This document shows, piece by piece, positions 1 through 9,964 of a stretch of DNA of 64,000 nucleotides. The notes below the pieces were generated by a model, which had not been told where the DNA came from, made no database searches, and saw nothing but the letters and a program-made list of their open reading frames with translations. This stretch comes from Wolfiporia cocos (Eukaryota; Basidiomycota; Agaricomycetes; Polyporales; Phaeolaceae): the NCBI GenBank assembly GCA_029448655.1, contig JACCLO010000004.1, forward strand, positions 1,240,001-1,304,000, read 5' to 3'. The position numbers and the translations under genes were made by a program. Numbering within the stretch: the stretch's first letter is position 1; each line of letters begins with the position of its first letter.

Positions 1-680
1 CATCCAGTCGGTGAGGGTTATGACGGGGGGAACAATGTTTATGATGTGCATAACGAGTGCGGGTCTGATGGCTCTCTTGTATAGGGTGACAAGGAGCAGG
101 TTGCACTGTTGTCGGTCTAGCCCCGTTTTTCCTATGAGGTTATCAAATTCGATGTTGAAGTCGTCAATGTTCTTCTTCTCTTGCCTGAGATTGAAGAGAT
201 CATCGTTGGTTTTCTGTTTTTCTTCGATGGGTTCGAATGCAGCATCGAATTCTGCACTGAACTGGAGCAACGTGGGGAGGACAAATGCTCCTGTTGTTGA
301 GTCTGTGTGCTTGGCGTAGTAATTCTCCTTCCATTGGTCCACTCGGTCACTCCCTCAAATATAGGACATGATGAAGAGGATCTTCTGATCGTCAGTTTGG
401 TAGTCTGTTGCGAACATAGTGAACCATGTGTTGCAATCATTCTTGAAGCGCTGTAGCTTCTTTCGTTCTCCCTTGAAAGGTTCGGGAGTGGCGAGCTTTA
501 TGCGGTTTCCTCGGCCTGATGGGGTGAACTGCACACCCCATCCTGCAGGATTTCCTCCACCTGGGGGGCCTCCTCCGCCTGGTGGGCCTCCTCCACCCGG
601 CGGTCCTCCCAGATTGCCTCCCGCGCTGCCTGCTGGATTACCGCTGCCACCCGGGGGACCTCCGCCCCCGGGGGGACCTC
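1..680 (-). pseudogene. Ty3 element A1, gag fragment (left piece)
   Basis: This is the middle of the gag gene of a Ty3/Gypsy element on the minus strand. It matches 62446-63125 of copy A2 with about eight differences, seven of them CpG against TpG/CpA. It carries the second half of the Gly/Pro-rich linker and the start of the capsid-like region. An in-frame TGA lies at 355-357, at the same codon as in A2. The fragment stops at 680 because element B inserted there; ACCTC at 676-680 is the left target duplication. The rest of A1 (gag end, pol, 3' LTR) lies left of the window. Confidence 0.9.
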
Positions 681-1379
681 TGACACAGACTAGACTGTGG
701 GACTCACACTATAACCTAATAAGCGACTTGAAGGAGTTGCTGGAGGTTGGTGAGGAGGCTAGTGGGCGCAAGCAGAGATGATATGTAACTGTGCGAATGC
801 AGAGAACAAATCTAAGGCTTATCCGCAGTGATAGCCCTACTTATATACATGCTTTGTTTGGTTACCGGTAAGGGAGCCAAACATGAAGGTGGTCTGTGCG
901 CAGACATAACTAATATGGTTAAGTCGTAAACTACAATAGACCATGTGCGCCGGTAATGGCCGCACCAGTAAGATCGTTTGTTTGGACCGTAGGTCCATGT
1001 TGTGGAAGTGGCTGTAGCTACGTTAGTAAGCCATGCATGTGATTCTTATATACCGGCATCGGGATATGAGTAATCATAAGGGCATTGGCATGTGATAACG
1101 AGCGGGCCGCTTATCCAATCGTACTGACATAGCCCGGTACCGGGATATGAGTAAAGCGCGTGACACCGAAGGTTAGTCCGCTGAGTCATTGACGCGTACA
1201 AGCGTGTTATGTACGTGTTGTTATGACAAGTGGACGTATACCGCGTTGTGTACGTGTTGTTTGGTTGCGTGTACGTGTAGACGGGCGCTTAGCAGCGTAA
1301 ATGTCTACAAGGTCGTAGAAATACCAGATAAATAGGTAAAAATACGGGAAAAATAGTGGCATGTCCCAAATCTGTGACA
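681..1379 (-). repeat. 3' LTR of element B
   Basis: This 699-bp LTR starts TGTCACAG and ends GTGTCA in element sense. It matches 9965-10663 base for base as far as I can read. It is bounded inside by the polypurine tract at 1380-1393 and outside by the ACCTC target duplication. Confidence 0.96.
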
Positions 1380-1393
1380 TTACCCCCTCTTCA
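1380..1393 (-). promoter_or_regulatory. Polypurine tract of element B
   Basis: In element sense this reads TGAAGAGGGGGTAA, directly before the 3' LTR. This is the standard place and composition for the plus-strand DNA primer of an LTR retrotransposon. Confidence 0.85.
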
Positions 1394-1418
1394 GGTTTCA
1401 TTGTCCCTAATGGAACGA

Positions 1419-4400
1419 TTATTTTCCTGTGGAGCCGAATCCACCAGTACCGCGCTCAGATTTAATCTTTTCAAAGTAAGATTTTCCGTGTAGCGTAATG
1501 TGCGGGTCCTTAGCAACTTCGCAGATGAGCTGGGCAATCTTATCACCGGCCCGAATATCGATAGATATATCGGAGTGATTCCGGAGAATGATGATTACTT
1601 CGCCTTGATAATCGTGGTCGATAACGCCACCCATTACGTCTATGCCTTTTCGGGCAAGACTAGAGCGGGGGGCGATACGTCCGTAAGTGCCGAAAGGTAC
1701 CTGGATCTTCAGTTTGGTGTTGTATTCTGTCTGCCCGTGAGCTGGCAGAACGTCGCCTGTTGCAGTGTACAGGTCAAACCCAACCGAGTCCTTGGTTCCC
1801 TTTTCCGGCATTCGGCCGCCTTCACCGACTACGATTTTCAAATCCGCGTTTTGGTTAATGTCCGCTGACATCCATCCCCCGTCGGGGTGTCTAACCATGC
1901 GTTGCTTAGGATCCTTCGCAAATTCTTCGCGATACTGCGGCCAGTCGTCTGGCCACGTGCATTCGTCGGCTTCCCAGTCGTTGCTGTCAGGGTCGAAGAC
2001 GTGAACTGCTTCTTTCCTTCTAGCTGAGCGCCTGAGGGGGACATCCTGCATTGGAATGGCGTGTGAAGCCTTGTATTCCTGCAGAATGTCGTATGCCGTG
2101 TCGAGATCGGCTTCGCGTACCCAGGAGTCGTCATTGATACCGAACCCTTTCCATCGGATTCTGTATTCAACTCTTCCTGCACGGAGACGATGATCTAAGA
2201 TCTTCTCGACTTCCCATAACTCCTCGCCGTCGACCATTTCTGGTTGAGGCTCTGGTTTTTTCTGATGCACCGGGTCCTTGTACATGACCAACTTGGAAGC
2301 GTGAAATACTGGGTGATAAGCCCTGTATTGCTCGTCCATGTGTACCCTAAAGGTGACCGGAGATAATTGTTCAATTATCCTGAATGGTCCCAAATAGCGT
2401 GGACTAAGACTTCTTTCGGAGTCTTGCCAGCTACGGGCGTCAACGAGAACTTTGTCGCCGACTTTAAACGGTACCGAGCGCTTATGTTGATCATAATACC
2501 AAGACCAGCGTTCAGCAGCCAGTTTCATAGCTGCCTTAGCTTGTTCTTGTGCTGACCATCGTTCGTAAGCAATGACATTTAGGTCCGTGTATGGTGTTGG
2601 ACGTAAATTCGTAGGTCCTGCATTAGGGTGCCTTCCTAGTTCGACAAAGAATGGGCTATTCTTTGTTGTCTCACTAGCCGCGTTGTTGTACGCGAATTCG
2701 GCCGTTGGGAGAAACCATGACCAGTTATCCTTTTGAATGACATCGATGTAACATCTAAGATATTGTTCCAGGATCTGGTTAACTCTCTCCGTCTGGCCAT
2801 CCGCTTGCGGGTGATAGGCAGTTGTCATTGACCGTTGGATTCCCAATTGTTCACACCATCCCTTAAACAAGGCAGCTGCGAATTGCGGGCCTCTATCCGA
2901 AATGATTTGTTTCGGAAGTCCGTGGTTCGGATAGATCCGAAGGTATAGGAGGTTCGCTAATTCTTTCGCCGTTATCTTGTCTGATGTGGGAATGAAGTGC
3001 GCTCGCTTGGTAAGCCGGTCCACTATTACCATAATAGCATTGAATTGTTTCAATTCGCCGCTGGGCGGTAAGTGGACGATAAGGTCAATTGTGACGGTGT
3101 CCCAAGGTGCTTCCGGGACTGGGAGCGGTTGCAGGGGTCCGTACGGGGTCTGGTTGTGGTTCTTCATGCGTTGACATGTGTCACAACCTTCCACGTATTG
3201 CTTTACCATCGTGGTCATTCCAGGCCACCAGTAATTACGTGACAGAAGTTCATAGGTCTTCCATCGTCCGAAGTGTCCGGCAGTCACATGGTCATGATGT
3301 AACTCCATAATCTTCGTGCGCAATTCCTTAGGCTCTTTTGGAACGTACACTTTTCCTCGTCTGAGGAGTAATCCGGCCTCCATGTTCCATTCCTGGAGAT
3401 CTTTACCGAATTCCTTGGGACCACTTTTCAGTAGTTCCTGGTAATCCTTGGTAATTTGATCGTCCATGAGGGCTTGTCGGATTTGTCGGAGAAGGTCCTC
3501 GTCGCCTGATTGTATCTCCTGCTGTGACGCTTCTAGCGCCCTAACCGTAAAGTATTCCGGTTTCAGCAAAATTTGATCGCGATTGTCGAGTTCCACCCCC
3601 TCTTCATGGTCTGGCCTCCGTGACAGAGGGTCAGCCGTGAGCATTGTTTTACCGGGTTTGTGACACATGGTGAAGTTGAACCTTGTCAGGTAAAGACTCC
3701 AACGTGCCTGTCTCCGGGTTAGCCGTTGTGCCGATTTGAAATATGTCAGATTGAGATGATCCGACCATACTTCAAACTTGTGTGGATGTCCTTCGAGGTA
3801 ATGTCTCCATTCCTCTAGAGCGCGGATGATTGCGAGCAACTCCTTATCGTAAATCTCATAGTTCCTTTCGGGTGCTGATAGAGATTTCGAGTAAAAGGCT
3901 ACCGGGTGCCAGAGCTTATCCTCCGAAGAGTATTGTGATAGCACCGCACCAGTTGCGTAATCGGAAGAATCCGCTTCCACGCGGAACGGGGACTCCTGAT
4001 CTGGGATCCGGAGTATTGGAGCCGATGTGAAAGCTTCCTTGAGAGTTTGGAATGCTTCCGCTTGTTCGGGTCCCCAATTCCACTGCGTGTTTTTCTTGGA
4101 CAGTTCGGTTAACGGCTTAACCACTTTGGAGAAGTCTTTAATGAACCGACGGTAGTAGTTGGCGAAGCCAACAAAGGCCTGGACGTCCTTCACCTTGACA
4201 GGTGTAGGCCAGTCCATTACGCCGGCTACCTTCTTAGGGTCCATTTCGACTTTTCCTTTGGAAATGATCATTCCCAGGTATTCAATACTGCTTTGTTCGA
4301 AGAAGCACTTTTCAGGCTTCGCGAACAAGTCGTTGTCTTGCAAGATTTGTAATACTTGCTTGACAATACGACGGTGTTCCAACAGGTCGTTTCCGAACAC

Positions 4401-5954
4401 AAGGATGTCGTCTAGGTAGACAATGACCTTTCCTTCTCTGATAAGGTCACCTAGGATATCGTTCATCATGTGTTGGAACGTGCTGGGTGCATTACAAAAA
4501 CCGAAGTACATGACTACAGCTTCGTAAAGGCCGTTAGGCGTAATGAATGCGGTCTTCCATTCATCTCCCTCCTTGATTCTTACGTTGTTGTAACCCCAAC
4601 GCAAGTCGAGCTTCGTAAATATCGAAGCCTGGCTAAGCTTATCGATAAGCTCGTCTATGCGTGGGAGAGGGTACCTGTTTTTAATGGTTAAGTCGTTTAC
4701 TTTCCGGTAATCGACTACCATTCGGGCTCCGCCGTCTTTTTTAGGGACGAAGAAGACCGGGCTCGCGATCGGAGATTTCGAGTGTCGGATGTAGCCCTTC
4801 CGTAACTCTTCCTGAATCCACTGATCTAGCGAGTTCGCTTCCTGAGGAGACATCTTGTATGCCTTACTCGGGGGCGGTAGTACCGCGTCATCGGGGAAGT
4901 CGATGGCGTGATCGTATGGTTTCCGTTCGGGCATCCTTTCGGATGCGCGTTGAGAAAATACCGTGGGACCAAACTCCTGGTATTCCTCCGGAACCAAGGA
5001 TTTCCATTTCTGGAGATCCGCATCTGTCAGGAATTCATCATCCGACTTCTCCGTTATCGACTGAATGGCATCGATAAGGAGTTCCGTTCCTTCGTCAAGG
5101 GTGTTCACCCAAGCGACAAAGGGATTCTCCGGCTCCTCTAAGCCGAGAAAATCTATTGGGAAGTCATTGATGATCTGATAGATGTTGCGAGGTTCGATTT
5201 CGTCTTCTTCCTCAGAAATCGAGACCCGTTTGCCATGTTTGCATTTTTCCGTACACCGATATGTGAAGGTTCCTTCCGGCCAATTGAAGTCCGGGTTGTG
5301 TTTCAGGAACCAGTCATATCCGAGGATCACATCCGCATTCTGTACGTCCATTACGTACAAGAATTCGGTGGACTTGTGTTCCTCGTGCACCATATAAGCT
5401 TTTACTGCCATATTGATATTACCGGCGGTATTAGAGGTACCGTCGGCGTTGCGAATCTCGAGAGGCGAAGGTAGTTTCTGAGTGACTAACTTCTCCTCAT
5501 GGACGAGTTTCTTATCTATGACGCTTATTGATGCACCGGTGTCGATTAATGCCATGGCGTTTACTTTCTTTCCATATACCCACAGTTCCACTTCGATAGA
5601 GAACGATTTATTGTCGTCTCGAGAATCGTTTCCATGTACATTATACAAAGTGAAAAACTTCAGCGCGAGCGGGTCAGGATAAAAGTATTGTACAGGAGGG
5701 GCACGTGTAGCTAGTGTCCTTGTCCTCCGGGCAAAGTCCATTGCCGAGTTACCGAATATACCGAGATGGGATACCGGGTGACGTACGACCGCCTTATCTT
5801 CCCACAAGATAAGGGGTCTCTGTGAAGCCTCTTCGTAGAGGTGCGCTTCTTCGGGGCGCTGTACACTCCCAGCCGCTGCGGGGCTGGTGTGTTCTTCACA
5901 GAACGTCTTCGAGACGTGTGGTTGGGGCGAGGGGAACCGAGATGGTCCCGACAT
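1419..5954 (-). CDS. pol: Pol polyprotein of element B (PR-RT-RH-IN-chromodomain-dUTPase)
   Basis: An intact 1511-residue polyprotein that copies and integrates element B. In order: aspartic protease (ALIDTGASISVI near residue 135), reverse transcriptase with catalytic YLDD in VIVYLDDILVFG, RNase H (ADSSDYATGAVL and the YEIYDKELLA region), integrase with an HHCC zinc module and a DDE core (SDRGPQFAAAL, ADGQTERVNQ), then a chromodomain (ELWEVEKILDHR, YRIRWKGFG). The C-terminal ~140 residues are a dUTPase with all five motifs: VGFDLYT, GRIAPRSSL, GGVIDHDYQGEV, AGDKIAQLI and RGTGGFGSTG. The chromodomain probably directs insertion to modified chromatin (family knowledge). Pol overlaps gag by 59 nt in the +1 (or -2) frame, so it needs a frameshift or internal initiation at 5954. 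No stop or frameshift interrupts it. Confidence 0.96.
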   Translation of the reverse strand: MSGPSRFPSPQPHVSKTFCEEHTSPAAAGSVQRPEEAHLYEEASQRPLILWEDKAVVRHPVSHLGIFGNSAMDFARRTRTLATRAPPVQYFYPDPLALKFFTLYNVHGNDSRDDNKSFSIEVELWVYGKKVNAMALIDTGASISVIDKKLVHEEKLVTQKLPSPLEIRNADGTSNTAGNINMAVKAYMVHEEHKSTEFLYVMDVQNADVILGYDWFLKHNPDFNWPEGTFTYRCTEKCKHGKRVSISEEEDEIEPRNIYQIINDFPIDFLGLEEPENPFVAWVNTLDEGTELLIDAIQSITEKSDDEFLTDADLQKWKSLVPEEYQEFGPTVFSQRASERMPERKPYDHAIDFPDDAVLPPPSKAYKMSPQEANSLDQWIQEELRKGYIRHSKSPIASPVFFVPKKDGGARMVVDYRKVNDLTIKNRYPLPRIDELIDKLSQASIFTKLDLRWGYNNVRIKEGDEWKTAFITPNGLYEAVVMYFGFCNAPSTFQHMMNDILGDLIREGKVIVYLDDILVFGNDLLEHRRIVKQVLQILQDNDLFAKPEKCFFEQSSIEYLGMIISKGKVEMDPKKVAGVMDWPTPVKVKDVQAFVGFANYYRRFIKDFSKVVKPLTELSKKNTQWNWGPEQAEAFQTLKEAFTSAPILRIPDQESPFRVEADSSDYATGAVLSQYSSEDKLWHPVAFYSKSLSAPERNYEIYDKELLAIIRALEEWRHYLEGHPHKFEVWSDHLNLTYFKSAQRLTRRQARWSLYLTRFNFTMCHKPGKTMLTADPLSRRPDHEEGVELDNRDQILLKPEYFTVRALEASQQEIQSGDEDLLRQIRQALMDDQITKDYQELLKSGPKEFGKDLQEWNMEAGLLLRRGKVYVPKEPKELRTKIMELHHDHVTAGHFGRWKTYELLSRNYWWPGMTTMVKQYVEGCDTCQRMKNHNQTPYGPLQPLPVPEAPWDTVTIDLIVHLPPSGELKQFNAIMVIVDRLTKRAHFIPTSDKITAKELANLLYLRIYPNHGLPKQIISDRGPQFAAALFKGWCEQLGIQRSMTTAYHPQADGQTERVNQILEQYLRCYIDVIQKDNWSWFLPTAEFAYNNAASETTKNSPFFVELGRHPNAGPTNLRPTPYTDLNVIAYERWSAQEQAKAAMKLAAERWSWYYDQHKRSVPFKVGDKVLVDARSWQDSERSLSPRYLGPFRIIEQLSPVTFRVHMDEQYRAYHPVFHASKLVMYKDPVHQKKPEPQPEMVDGEELWEVEKILDHRLRAGRVEYRIRWKGFGINDDSWVREADLDTAYDILQEYKASHAIPMQDVPLRRSARRKEAVHVFDPDSNDWEADECTWPDDWPQYREEFAKDPKQRMVRHPDGGWMSADINQNADLKIVVGEGGRMPEKGTKDSVGFDLYTATGDVLPAHGQTEYNTKLKIQVPFGTYGRIAPRSSLARKGIDVMGGVIDHDYQGEVIIILRNHSDISIDIRAGDKIAQLICEVAKDPHITLHGKSYFEKIKSERGTGGFGSTGK

Positions 5955-7893
5955 TGGCGATGGTGGTGGCGGGGTTCGAGGGTCCTGCTGAGCTTGAGTC
6001 AGCCGTCACTTCTTCCCAGATCGTTCGGGCACGATACGTCTTGCCATCCGCGGGGGGCGCCGAGTACGGCTTCTTGCCAGAAGCCTGTCCCTTTCCACTA
6101 CCCGAAGGAGCAGCCGTGGTCTTTCCAGACGCGGCAGCTGCATCCTTCGCCCTTTGTTGTTCGGCCCGCTGAGCGGCAGGCACGAACGTTCCCGCAGCCT
6201 TGTCCGCGGCAAGCTTAGGACACTTGTTGAAATAGTGTCCCGTCTGCTTGCAGTACGTGCAGACGGCGTTGGCGGTGTCGGCGGGGGCTTTGGCGGGCGC
6301 CTTTCCCTTGTCCTTCTTTTTCTCCGACTTCTTCGCAGAAGCGGAGGACGTCTCCTTCTTTTCGGCAGGTGCCGAGTCCTTCTTGCTGGCCTTCTCGAAG
6401 ATCGAGCCCTTGATCTTGTCTGGATATGACGTTTGGTACATTTCCAGGGCGAAGTCGATGAGGGGCTCGATGTCGGTTGGGGCCTTGAAGAATGGGGTCT
6501 TACCGAGGACGTTCAAGGTGTCCTTGACCTTTTCGGGGAGAGTCTCGGTGAATTCCCACACCAGAGTCTCGTTGGCGGTTTCGGAGAGTCGGCCGAGGGT
6601 GCGGAACCGTTCGCAGTAATTGAAATAGTTCGATTCTGCCAGTTCCTTGCCCTTCGTGCCGTAGTAGCCGCGAATTTCCTTCTTCGCGATCTCCTTATCC
6701 GTCATTTTGCCATATTGCACCATTACGGATTTGGTGAAATCCTCCCAGGTGCCGAGAGGTTCACCGTTTCCTGCCTTCTTGATGAGAGGCGAGAAAAATT
6801 TGTATGCGTCCCCTGTGACGCGGAAGAGGGCCGTGGTGATACGGTCATGGTCGTCGTAGACCCTGAGCGTACCGAAGTACAGGCCCATCTTCTCCACCCA
6901 TTCCTGAGCAGTCACCTTTCCAGATGACCCGGAGAATTCGGGGGGAGGGGGGATTTTCAGGTTTTGAGGCAGACCTGGAATCTGCGGGGCGACGGCTGCT
7001 GCGGCAGCGGCTGCAGCTTGTGCGGCGGCAGCGGCCTCGGCTGCACGGGCTTGAGCATTGCCGGGGGCCGGTGCGGGTTCTTCCGGGGGCGTGCGGATGC
7101 CGGGAGGGTTGGGAACGGAGGGATTCTTGCGAATTCTCCGAAGTTCCTTGTCAACCTTCTCCATGCGCTCTGCGAACGCATCCTCGAGGTCGTCCAGCCG
7201 GGACCGGTAGTCCTTTCGGAGCTGCTTCTCCATTTCGGAGAGCTTGGCGGTGTACTCCTGTCGGAGTTCCTTGCCGAGGTCCACCATGGTGGACAATACC
7301 TCGTTCCGGACCGAATTGACCGCTTCGTGTAGCTCGTCTTGGGCCTTCTGTTCGATTGCCCTGGATTGCCCAGCCAGGGAATCGATTCGTTCATGGATAC
7401 GCTCCAGGCGGGCGTGCACCATTCGACCTAGGGTGTCGGTGGTGTCATGGCTTATGGCCGCACTTCGTTGTACGGCGGCATCGATGATTGGCCCATGTAT
7501 GGACCCATCCACCTTGTGGTGTTCCTCCTCAGGAAGGTACGCCTTGAGGTTGTTCTCGACAGCGACATTGGTCTGTCGTGTCGGACCCGAAAATTCCATT
7601 TCCAGGGTGGTGGCGGGCCCGATAGGGTGAGTTCGACGAGCCGGTGGGTATCCGGCAATGGGGGAGCCTGGGCGTGTACCCATGGGGTTGGTCGGAGATT
7701 CCCTTTGCGGGGGAGCGAACTCCGGCATTTCCTCTTCCTCTTCCTCTTCTTCTTCTTCTCCCTCGCTTAGGTGCTCCAGCGTCACCAGTTGCTGGGTTCC
7801 CGAGGGACCAGCTACCGGTGTCACCGGGCCTTCTGAGCGGAGGCGCATCTTGCGGGGGGCGAGGGGGGTGCTAACGGAGGAGGTGGAAGACAT
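5896..7893 (-). CDS. gag: Gag of element B
   Basis: A 665-residue structural protein that should form the virus-like particle. Near the N-terminus is a run of acidic residues (residues ~45-55). A charged coiled-coil stretch follows around residues 165-245, then a Pro-rich and Ala-rich linker. A retrotransposon capsid domain starts near LKIPPPPEFSG. A Lys/Ala-rich basic region leads into one canonical CCHC zinc knuckle, CTYCKQTGHYFNKC, the usual RNA-binding nucleocapsid motif. The ATG at 7893 is the first in frame, 145 nt after the end of ORF0. The 3' end overlaps pol. The reading frame is intact. Confidence 0.94.
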   Translation of the reverse strand: MSSTSSVSTPLAPRKMRLRSEGPVTPVAGPSGTQQLVTLEHLSEGEEEEEEEEEEMPEFAPPQRESPTNPMGTRPGSPIAGYPPARRTHPIGPATTLEMEFSGPTRQTNVAVENNLKAYLPEEEHHKVDGSIHGPIIDAAVQRSAAISHDTTDTLGRMVHARLERIHERIDSLAGQSRAIEQKAQDELHEAVNSVRNEVLSTMVDLGKELRQEYTAKLSEMEKQLRKDYRSRLDDLEDAFAERMEKVDKELRRIRKNPSVPNPPGIRTPPEEPAPAPGNAQARAAEAAAAAQAAAAAAAAVAPQIPGLPQNLKIPPPPEFSGSSGKVTAQEWVEKMGLYFGTLRVYDDHDRITTALFRVTGDAYKFFSPLIKKAGNGEPLGTWEDFTKSVMVQYGKMTDKEIAKKEIRGYYGTKGKELAESNYFNYCERFRTLGRLSETANETLVWEFTETLPEKVKDTLNVLGKTPFFKAPTDIEPLIDFALEMYQTSYPDKIKGSIFEKASKKDSAPAEKKETSSASAKKSEKKKDKGKAPAKAPADTANAVCTYCKQTGHYFNKCPKLAADKAAGTFVPAAQRAEQQRAKDAAAASGKTTAAPSGSGKGQASGKKPYSAPPADGKTYRARTIWEEVTADSSSAGPSNPATTIANVGTISVPLAPTTRLEDVL

Positions 7894-8038
7894 TGTGAAT
7901 ACTGTTTGTGACGAATGTTAGTTTCCGGTTACTCATTGTCTTAGATTCTTAAGAAGGGATTGGGTTTTGAAAGCTGCGACTTTCGTTATAGATCACACTC
8001 GCACTCTATTTCAGAGTTAAAAGATGATAGTATTTCTA

Positions 8039-8755
8039 CTATACAATCGCGAGTATATCCTCTTCTACCGAAGTAGTTGAGGGCCCTGCCACCTTGTCAG
8101 GTGGTGTTACACCGAAGGCAAAAGTAATTTGTAGCGCTACGCATTCTGCTACGATACGAGCTAAGTCCGTACGCCAATCCAAAAAGGAAATATTGCCGAG
8201 CTGTTTGCAATACTTTTTCATAATTCTCCAGTCTCTATTGGTGATCCTTCCTCGTCTCGCTCTATCTTTTACGTTATCCACCAAGTCCTCCAATTCTACT
8301 ACCATAGTATGGAAACGCATGTCGTTTTCCATATGGAAGCCTGGGTAATTAGGGGGGTGGTTGGCGAGAGGGGTAAGACGAGTGAGAGTGCCTTCTAGCA
8401 TGGGAATAACTCGATCGCATGCTTGGAGGGGTTTCTTCTTCCCGAAAACGAGGGAAGGGTCGAGGATCTTGTGGTTGGCCGGAACAGAAGGTCCGACTGC
8501 CGGGCTGGAGAGACGGAGGGCCAGTGAAGAAGCTGCTTGCTTGGCTTCCTTGGCGGCTTGTTTGGCGGCGATTCGCTTATTCAGCTTATCGCGAGCGAGC
8601 TTGAGCTTGTTGAGTTCGCGGAGTTCGATGAGATTCTCCATGGCGGTAATGGATTGCGCTAGCTTCTCTTCCTCTGTCCAGATACGCTTAGCGAGCGGAA
8701 CTGGTTTGGGAGGTCGAGGAGCGGGTTTCCCAGCCTCAGCAATGTGCTTTGGCAT
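8039..8755 (-). CDS. ORF0 of element B, basic coiled-coil protein upstream of gag
   Basis: A 238-residue ORF between the leader and gag. I do not recognise a named domain. The N-terminal third is Pro/Lys-rich, followed by a strongly basic, heptad-like helical stretch (residues ~25-75, rich in Lys, Leu, Ala). The C-terminal half contains ELEDLVDNVKDRARRG and WRIMKKYCKQLGNI. It resembles the ORF0 of element C in position, charge layout and C-terminal pattern (there DFDDLSTHLEQRVRQ and LRRLEKYLRRVEHV), so both are probably real, related genes. A separate 75-codon ORF in another frame (8736-8963, starting near MPRVTRRTRG) overlaps its start and resembles the N-terminus of C's ORF0. B's ORF0 may therefore be frame-broken or spliced at its 5' end. 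Function unknown; a Gag-associated or nucleic-acid-binding role is only a guess. Confidence 0.75.
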   Translation of the reverse strand: MPKHIAEAGKPAPRPPKPVPLAKRIWTEEEKLAQSITAMENLIELRELNKLKLARDKLNKRIAAKQAAKEAKQAASSLALRLSSPAVGPSVPANHKILDPSLVFGKKKPLQACDRVIPMLEGTLTRLTPLANHPPNYPGFHMENDMRFHTMVVELEDLVDNVKDRARRGRITNRDWRIMKKYCKQLGNISFLDWRTDLARIVAECVALQITFAFGVTPPDKVAGPSTTSVEEDILAIV

Positions 8756-9951
8756 GTGGACGGGAATCTCCCAAAGATGGAGTGTAATCTTCCTTTACAG
8801 GAAGCGTGTAGGTGACGTCCTCTGCCCGAGGAATGTCGGCGGTGTCGATGCGGCTGAGAAGGGACCGCTTCGCCGGTTTGACGTAAGGGGCAGTGGAGGA
8901 GCCACGGGTGCGACGGGTAACGCGGGGCATGATTCTAGAAAGTGCAGCCTTCATGAGAAACAAAGTTTCCCAGTGATACGTCCAAGAAGGGATTATGTAA
9001 GGTAGGGTAGTGGACTCCTTTTCAGGAGCAAAGAAGGTGTACTACGGGGCATAATTACTCTTATGTTGCGCGCAAACCCTGTGCCGAGACGGCGCCGATA
9101 TTCGCATGACCCTAACGGTCAGAGGCGCCGACTCCAGGGGTAGAGTTGCTGACTGCCAGGCCGGTTCCTGGGTCAGATGATTGGGATTCGGATACACGAC
9201 ACCGCCCCGGAGGGACGATGCCGGAAAGTGGCTGGGATTTTACATCCCTTAGCCTGTCCATGCTTCAACAATGAGGTTGCCGTCTGTAGCCACATGGGTG
9301 TCACATCAGGGCTAAAAAACCACTGTCGATCTAAGATCGCGAGACAGCAGCGCTCCACATCCCGAAGGAGTGGGCCACGCGCTTCTCTTCCAATGGGGCC
9401 CCAAATCCGTTTGACCCATGCTCGCACGCCGAGCTGCCCGGAGGACTTATGCTATTGGCTACCGCGAGTGACCTATGGCAGGGTGATTTTTTACGTCACC
9501 CCCCTCACTGCTTTTCCCATAACGGGTTCAAAGCAGGTCCCTTACGCCTGGGAGGCGGCTTTGGAAAATTCCCATGCCATCATAATGATGACCCTGTGGA
9601 TAGTGATGGGGCGCTGAACAACGCTTGCCATGACAGGGGGTTGGGTGCACACAGGCAGACCGTCCCCTTTTCTCCACAGGCGGGTCTTAACCGCGCATAG
9701 TCCAAGCTTGTCAGCGAGGACCATGTCTCCTTGACCCTGGAGTCCGGGTTAGGTAGGTCTCCTGCCTAAAAAGGCGGTGTGGCTTCCCTGGTTGCCAATC
9801 CTCTGCCGAGGATGGCGATGTATCCCCCAGATCTCAACTATCACCCCAATCGCCTTGTCAGGCAGAAAAGGATGTGCGCAGCAACAAGTAATATACCCCT
9901 GTAGGATGAAAACCCAGGCCCAAGCGCAGGCGCAAGGGCGGGGGTAGGGGG
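8756..9951 (-). other. Untranslated leader of element B
   Basis: About 1.2 kb between the primer-binding site and ORF0. I see no long reading frame with a convincing protein, only short ORFs. Upstream ATGs make simple scanning to ORF0 difficult, so splicing or internal entry is possible. A packaging signal is expected here by analogy but cannot be pointed to. Confidence 0.6.
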
Positions 9952-9964
9952 AGATTTGTTCTTA
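9952..9964 (-). promoter_or_regulatory. Self-priming primer-binding site of element B
   Basis: In element sense the first bases after the 5' LTR are TA and then AGAACAAATCT. The latter is the exact reverse complement of AGATTTGTTCT in the LTR (plus-strand 10087-10097), which lies 34 nt downstream of a TATATAA box. The predicted 5' end of the transcript can therefore fold onto the site and prime cDNA synthesis, as in Tf1. The site does not look like a tRNA 3' end. Confidence 0.85.

Noticed and set aside
419..781. Plus-strand Pro/Gly-rich open frame (also at 62864-63571)
   Set aside because: Antisense shadow of the Gly/Pro-rich linker of element A gag; the minus frame carries the family protein.
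9930..9964. tRNA primer-binding site in element B
   Set aside because: The sequence after the LTR lacks a TGG start and matches no tRNA 3' end I know; the LTR self-complement explains it fully.
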